Shown here in pieces: positions 6,816 through 9,996 of a stretch of DNA of 9,996 nucleotides (positions within the stretch are counted from its first letter, which is position 1; each line of letters begins with the position of its first letter). The notes beneath the pieces were generated by a model, which was given only the letters and a program-made list of their open reading frames with translations, was not told where the DNA came from and made no database searches. The stretch is taken from contig CAJVYK010000065.1 of assembly GCA_913009865.1 (NCBI GenBank), forward strand, positions 1-9,996, given 5' to 3'. This DNA is from an uncultured bacterium (GTDB lineage: Bacteria > Planctomycetota > Phycisphaerae > Sedimentisphaerales > Anaerobacaceae). The position numbers were made by a program, and so were the translations under genes.

Positions 6816-6992
6816 AAATTATTTTGTGCTGATTTCTGTAAATTTGTAGCTATATCATCATTACGGATTTGAACCGGTTTACCTGCACGGGCGGTATTTG
6901 TGGTCGACAAGGAAAGGATTATCCGTTACATAAAGGTAGTCGATGAGCTGACCAATGAAGCGGTCTTGAAGGCGGCAAAAGAATTGGTATGA
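6816..6992 (+). pseudogene. tpx: Decayed thiol peroxidase (Tpx) remnant
   Basis: Codons in the frame ending at TGA 6990-6992 read GLPARAVFVVDKERIIRY (6876-6929) and then continue as IKVVDELTNEAVLKAAKELV. This matches the C-terminus of atypical 2-Cys peroxiredoxin Tpx, which characteristically has LARAVFVVDK, a strand ending in tyrosine, VDEIT-type residues and a final Ala/Lys-rich helix. Farther upstream in the same frame, LFCADFCKFVAISSLR (6819-6866) weakly recalls the Tpx resolving-cysteine segment (RFC, then LSDFR). In-frame stops at 6813 and 6870, the loss of residues between these blocks and the absence of the N-terminal half with its peroxidatic Cys show the gene is broken. Full Tpx is about 165-170 residues; about 40 are well preserved. 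The stop overlaps the next start as ATGA, so the remnant may still have been part of a coupled operon. The 3' part is confident, the upstream block tentative. Confidence 0.72.
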
Positions 6993-9424
6993 CAGAAGAG
7001 CGTATAAAAAAGACTGAGCTCAGGATTTCGGGAATGAGCTGCGCAGCATGCGCTGCAACGATTGAAAAATCCCTGTTACATTTCAGTGGCGTTAATAATG
7101 CGCAGGTGAATCTTGGAAATGAGACCGCTATGGTCGAGTACGACTCTGCTGAATTGAACCTTTCCGACCTGGAAAAAGCGGTTACAGATGCAGGTTATAA
7201 GGTGATAAATGAAAAAATCATCCTGAAAATCGGGGGTATGACCTGTGCTACTTGTGCAAAAACGATTGAGAGCGCACTCAAAAGACTAAATGGTATCCAC
7301 AGCGTTAATGTTAATGTAGGGGCTGAAAAAGTATATATCACCTACAACTCGGCAATGACAACATTAGCTGAGATGAAAAAAACCATTGAAGACGCCGGCT
7401 ATCAGTATTTTGGAGTAGATACAGAAGATACCGAAGATTTGGAAGAGGCGGCAAGAGAAAGGGATTTAAGGCAAAAACGCAACAGAATCATTGCCGGCCT
7501 GGTCGTGGGCATTCCTCTGATGATTCTTATGTATGTTCCGGTCAATTTCCCCTTTTCAATGGCATATTTAATGCTGGTTGTTTCGACTCCTGTCTTTATT
7601 TACGTAAGTCATCCTATATTCAGCGCTGCGTATCGTTCCCTTAAGAATAAGAATCTCAATATGGATGTAATGTATTCTATGGGGATTGGCGTTGCATTCG
7701 TATCAAGCGTTTTAGGTACTTTTGAGTTTATACTTTCAAGCGATTTTTTGTTTTATGAGACAGCGGTTCTTCTTGCCACATTTCTCACAATGGGACGGTA
7801 CCTGGAGGCAAGGGCAAAGGGGAAAACCTCGGAAGCGATAAAAAAACTGATGGGTTTACAACCCAAAACCGCTGCTGTTATTCGCGACAACAATGAAATT
7901 GAGATACCTGTGGATGATGTTCGGATAGATGACATTGTAGTTGTAAAGCCGGGAGAGAAAATCCCTGTGGATGGTGACGTTGTTGATGGTAACAGTTACG
8001 TGGACGAATCAATGATTACAGGAGAGCCTACCCCTGTTTTGAAAAAGAAAGGTGATAGTGTTGTTGGTGGAACGCTTAACAAAAACGGCGTAATCAAATT
8101 CAGAGCGGCAAAAATAGGAAAAGATACCGTTTTGTCTCATATCATAAAGCTCGTGAAGGCGGCTCAGGGTTCACGTCCGCCTATTCAAAGGATTGCTGAT
8201 AAAGCGGTGAGTTATTTCATTCCGATAGTGCTGGCAATTGCAATTCTTTCTTTCGTTGCGTGGTATTTTATTTTCGGCGGTACACTGCTTTTTGCCCTGA
8301 CCTGTATGATTTCCGTTCTTGTTATCGCCTGTCCCTGCGCCCTTGGCCTTGCCACTCCTACCGCTGTGACTGTGGGCGTTGGCCGTGGGGCTGAACTCGG
8401 CGTTCTCATTAAGAATGGCGAAGCCCTCGAAGTTTCTGAGAAACTGACAACGATAATATTTGATAAAACCGGAACGCTAACCGTGGGAAAGCCGGAAGTT
8501 ACAGATATAATCGGCATTGGAATTGACGAGATGTCGCTGCTGAAACTGGTAGCGAGTGTTGAGAGGAATTCACAACATCCTCTCGCAGAGGCCGTGCTGA
8601 GGCGAGCGCAGGAGAAAGGCATTGAGGCCGGACAGAGCGGGGACTTCGACACTTTTGGGGGAAAAGGTGTGGTAGCAACGGTCGAGGGATTTGAGGTGCT
8701 TGTAGGCAATAGAACACTTTTCAAAGAAAGAAACATTTCGTGCCCTGAAAAGGTTGTGGCAGATGCGATTGGCCTTGAAAACGATGGGAAAACGATAATG
8801 CTTGTCGCCCGGGATTCTATGATATGTGGTATAATCGCTATTGCCGACACGTTAAAGAAAACGACAAAAAATGCGATTGAAGAGTTAAAGGCGATGAATC
8901 TTAGCGTTGTTATGATTACCGGCGACAATGCAGGAACTGCCAATACAATTGCAGGGCAGATTGGAATAGAAAATGTGTTAGCCGAGGTCCTTCCGGAGGA
9001 CAAGGCTAATGAGGTAAAGAAACTTCAGGAAAGGGCGGAGGTGGTGGCTTTTGTCGGCGACGGGATTAACGATGCACCGGCGCTTGCCCAGGCGGATGTA
9101 GGTATTGCCATAGGCAGTGGTACGGATGTGGCGATAGAGAGCGGTGAGATAGTGCTTATGAAAGACGATCTTATGGATGCTGTTGCAGCGTTGCAGTTAA
9201 GTAATAAGGTAATGTCGAGAATAAAGCAGAACCTGTTCTGGGCCTTCGCGTATAATACTGCATTGATTCCTGTTGCAGCGGGAATACTGCATCCGTTTTT
9301 TGGAATTACTTTCAGGCCTGAGTTTGCGGGCCTTGCAATGGCTATGAGTTCTGTTACGATAGTAACACTTTCCCTGATGTTGAAAAGATATGTACCGCCC
9401 GCAAAGAAAGGGGTAGCAGGATGA
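6989..9424 (+). CDS. copA: Copper-exporting P1B-type ATPase (CopA-like)
   Basis: This inner-membrane pump moves Cu(I) out of the cytoplasm using ATP. Two heavy-metal-associated domains sit at the N-terminus, with GMSCAAC (Cys18, Cys21) and GMTCATC (Cys86, Cys89). Eight membrane helices are expected from about residue 165. Catalytic parts are intact: TGE (344-346, actuator), the ion-binding CPC (448-450), phosphorylation site DKTGT with Asp492, the P1B marker His530-Pro531, and GDGINDAP (690-697). Tyr755-Asn756 in helix 7 and Met784-x-Met-Ser-Ser in helix 8 are the Cu(I)-selective set, which argues against zinc, cadmium or cobalt. The 811-residue length is normal for two metal-binding domains. 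The start overlaps the tpx remnant's stop (ATGA) and the stop overlaps the flavodiiron start (ATGA), so translation is probably coupled. No copper regulator or chaperone gene is nearby, and silver as a second substrate is possible. Confidence 0.95.
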   Translation: MTEERIKKTELRISGMSCAACAATIEKSLLHFSGVNNAQVNLGNETAMVEYDSAELNLSDLEKAVTDAGYKVINEKIILKIGGMTCATCAKTIESALKRLNGIHSVNVNVGAEKVYITYNSAMTTLAEMKKTIEDAGYQYFGVDTEDTEDLEEAARERDLRQKRNRIIAGLVVGIPLMILMYVPVNFPFSMAYLMLVVSTPVFIYVSHPIFSAAYRSLKNKNLNMDVMYSMGIGVAFVSSVLGTFEFILSSDFLFYETAVLLATFLTMGRYLEARAKGKTSEAIKKLMGLQPKTAAVIRDNNEIEIPVDDVRIDDIVVVKPGEKIPVDGDVVDGNSYVDESMITGEPTPVLKKKGDSVVGGTLNKNGVIKFRAAKIGKDTVLSHIIKLVKAAQGSRPPIQRIADKAVSYFIPIVLAIAILSFVAWYFIFGGTLLFALTCMISVLVIACPCALGLATPTAVTVGVGRGAELGVLIKNGEALEVSEKLTTIIFDKTGTLTVGKPEVTDIIGIGIDEMSLLKLVASVERNSQHPLAEAVLRRAQEKGIEAGQSGDFDTFGGKGVVATVEGFEVLVGNRTLFKERNISCPEKVVADAIGLENDGKTIMLVARDSMICGIIAIADTLKKTTKNAIEELKAMNLSVVMITGDNAGTANTIAGQIGIENVLAEVLPEDKANEVKKLQERAEVVAFVGDGINDAPALAQADVGIAIGSGTDVAIESGEIVLMKDDLMDAVAALQLSNKVMSRIKQNLFWAFAYNTALIPVAAGILHPFFGITFRPEFAGLAMAMSSVTIVTLSLMLKRYVPPAKKGVAG

Positions 9425-9996
9425 GACAGCTGAAATCGAACGTTTATGCGGTAGGGGCGATTGACTGGGACAGAAGATTGTTCGATGAGCTGATTCCTTT
9501 GCCCGACGGCACAAGTTATAACTCTTATCTGATAAGGGGCAGTGAAAAAACAGCGCTTCTGGATACAGTTGACCCCGCAAAAACAGCGGTACTGGTGGAT
9601 AATCTTGTCAAAGCCGGTGCCGACGGAATCGATTATATCGTTGCCCATCACGCCGAGCAGGACCATTCCGGCAGCATACCGGATATATTAACGCTCTATC
9701 CTGATGCAAAAGTGGTAACGAATCCGAAGTGCAGAGGGATGCTTATCGACTTATTGAACATTAGTGAGGATAAATTTATCACGGTCGATGATGGCCAAAC
9801 GCTTTCGCTGGGCGATAAAACACTGCAGTTTTTTTATGTCCCCTGGGTTCACTGGCCGGAAACTATGGGCACATACCTGCAGGAAGATAAAATACTTTTC
9901 CCGTGCGATTTCTTCGGCTCGCATCTGGCGACGAGCAGTTTGTTTGTGGACGATGAGCAGGGCGTTTATGAGGCGGCGAAGCGTTACTATGCCGAG
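9421..9996 (+). CDS. A-type flavodiiron protein (FprA-like), 5' part
   Basis: Flavodiiron proteins reduce O2 to water, and in some members NO to N2O, in the cytoplasm using electrons from rubredoxin or F420H2. Only the first 192 codons are present; the reading frame is open to the window edge. They cover most of the N-terminal metallo-beta-lactamase-like diiron domain. Visible ligands are His77-x-Glu79-x-Asp81 with the adjacent His82 in HHAEQDHSGS, His144 in PWVHWPETMG, and Asp163 in PCDFFGSH. The last His ligand and the flavodoxin (FMN) domain would lie beyond 9996; the family is usually about 390-410 residues. Retention of His, Glu, Asp and His in the first motif separates it from beta-lactamase-fold hydrolases. 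ATG9421 overlaps the ATPase stop by four bases, a standard sign of coupling. O2 versus NO preference cannot be read from this part. Confidence 0.94.
   Translation, partial: MRQLKSNVYAVGAIDWDRRLFDELIPLPDGTSYNSYLIRGSEKTALLDTVDPAKTAVLVDNLVKAGADGIDYIVAHHAEQDHSGSIPDILTLYPDAKVVTNPKCRGMLIDLLNISEDKFITVDDGQTLSLGDKTLQFFYVPWVHWPETMGTYLQEDKILFPCDFFGSHLATSSLFVDDEQGVYEAAKRYYAE

Noticed and set aside
8212..9003. Open frame of 263 codons on the minus strand
   Set aside because: It is antisense to the conserved catalytic core of the copper ATPase; its low-complexity Ser/Ile/Thr composition fits a shadow frame.

Overview
The window reads as chromosomal DNA of a Gram-negative (diderm) bacterium that meets oxygen mainly as a stress. 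Diderm architecture is implied by a TolC-type outer-membrane channel that looks like a lipoprotein. The anaerobe or microaerophile inference comes from rubrerythrin plus an A-type flavodiiron protein. The adaptor protein resembles HlyD-family proteins I associate with Planctomycetota, but no phylogenetic marker is present, so the phylum is only a suggestion. All genes lie on the + strand, and base composition looks moderate and even.

Region 1 (1-516) has no recognisable intact gene. Its main content is the 3' part of a tRNA-Pro(UGG) gene, from the anticodon loop to the discriminator base (159-201), with unrelated sequence upstream. This is the expected scar of a mobile element integrated into that tRNA gene, with the element lying to the left, mostly outside the window. 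Short 10-bp-period tandem repeats flank it. A TATAAT-containing promoter candidate (361-389) and a leader hairpin (440-464) precede the first operon.

Region 2 (517-5876) is a complete four-gene tripartite efflux operon. It encodes a TolC-like outer-membrane factor, a long HlyD/MacA-like periplasmic adaptor, a MacB/LolD-class ABC ATPase and a MacB-type FtsX-family permease. ATPase and permease are separate proteins rather than fused as in E. coli MacB. Together they should form a trans-envelope pump; the substrate cannot be read from the sequence.

Region 3 (5877-6212) is non-coding. It holds a strong sigma70-like promoter candidate whose -35 box sits inside a 16-bp inverted repeat, then a leader of about 200 nt with another inverted repeat.

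Region 4 (6213-9996) is an oxygen/peroxide and copper defence cluster. It contains rubrerythrin, a decayed thiol peroxidase (tpx) remnant, a Cu(I)-type P1B ATPase with two metal-binding domains, and the first 192 codons of an FprA-type flavodiiron protein that runs off the window. The tpx remnant, the copper ATPase and the flavodiiron gene are joined by ATGA stop/start overlaps, which points to one translationally coupled unit. Rubrerythrin would remove peroxide, the flavodiiron protein would reduce O2 (or NO) to harmless products, and the ATPase would export Cu(I), which worsens damage by reactive oxygen. I saw no CRISPR array, insertion sequence or obviously new system. The points most worth a second look are the tpx remnant, the copper pump inside an oxygen-defence operon, and the tRNA-Pro attachment scar.
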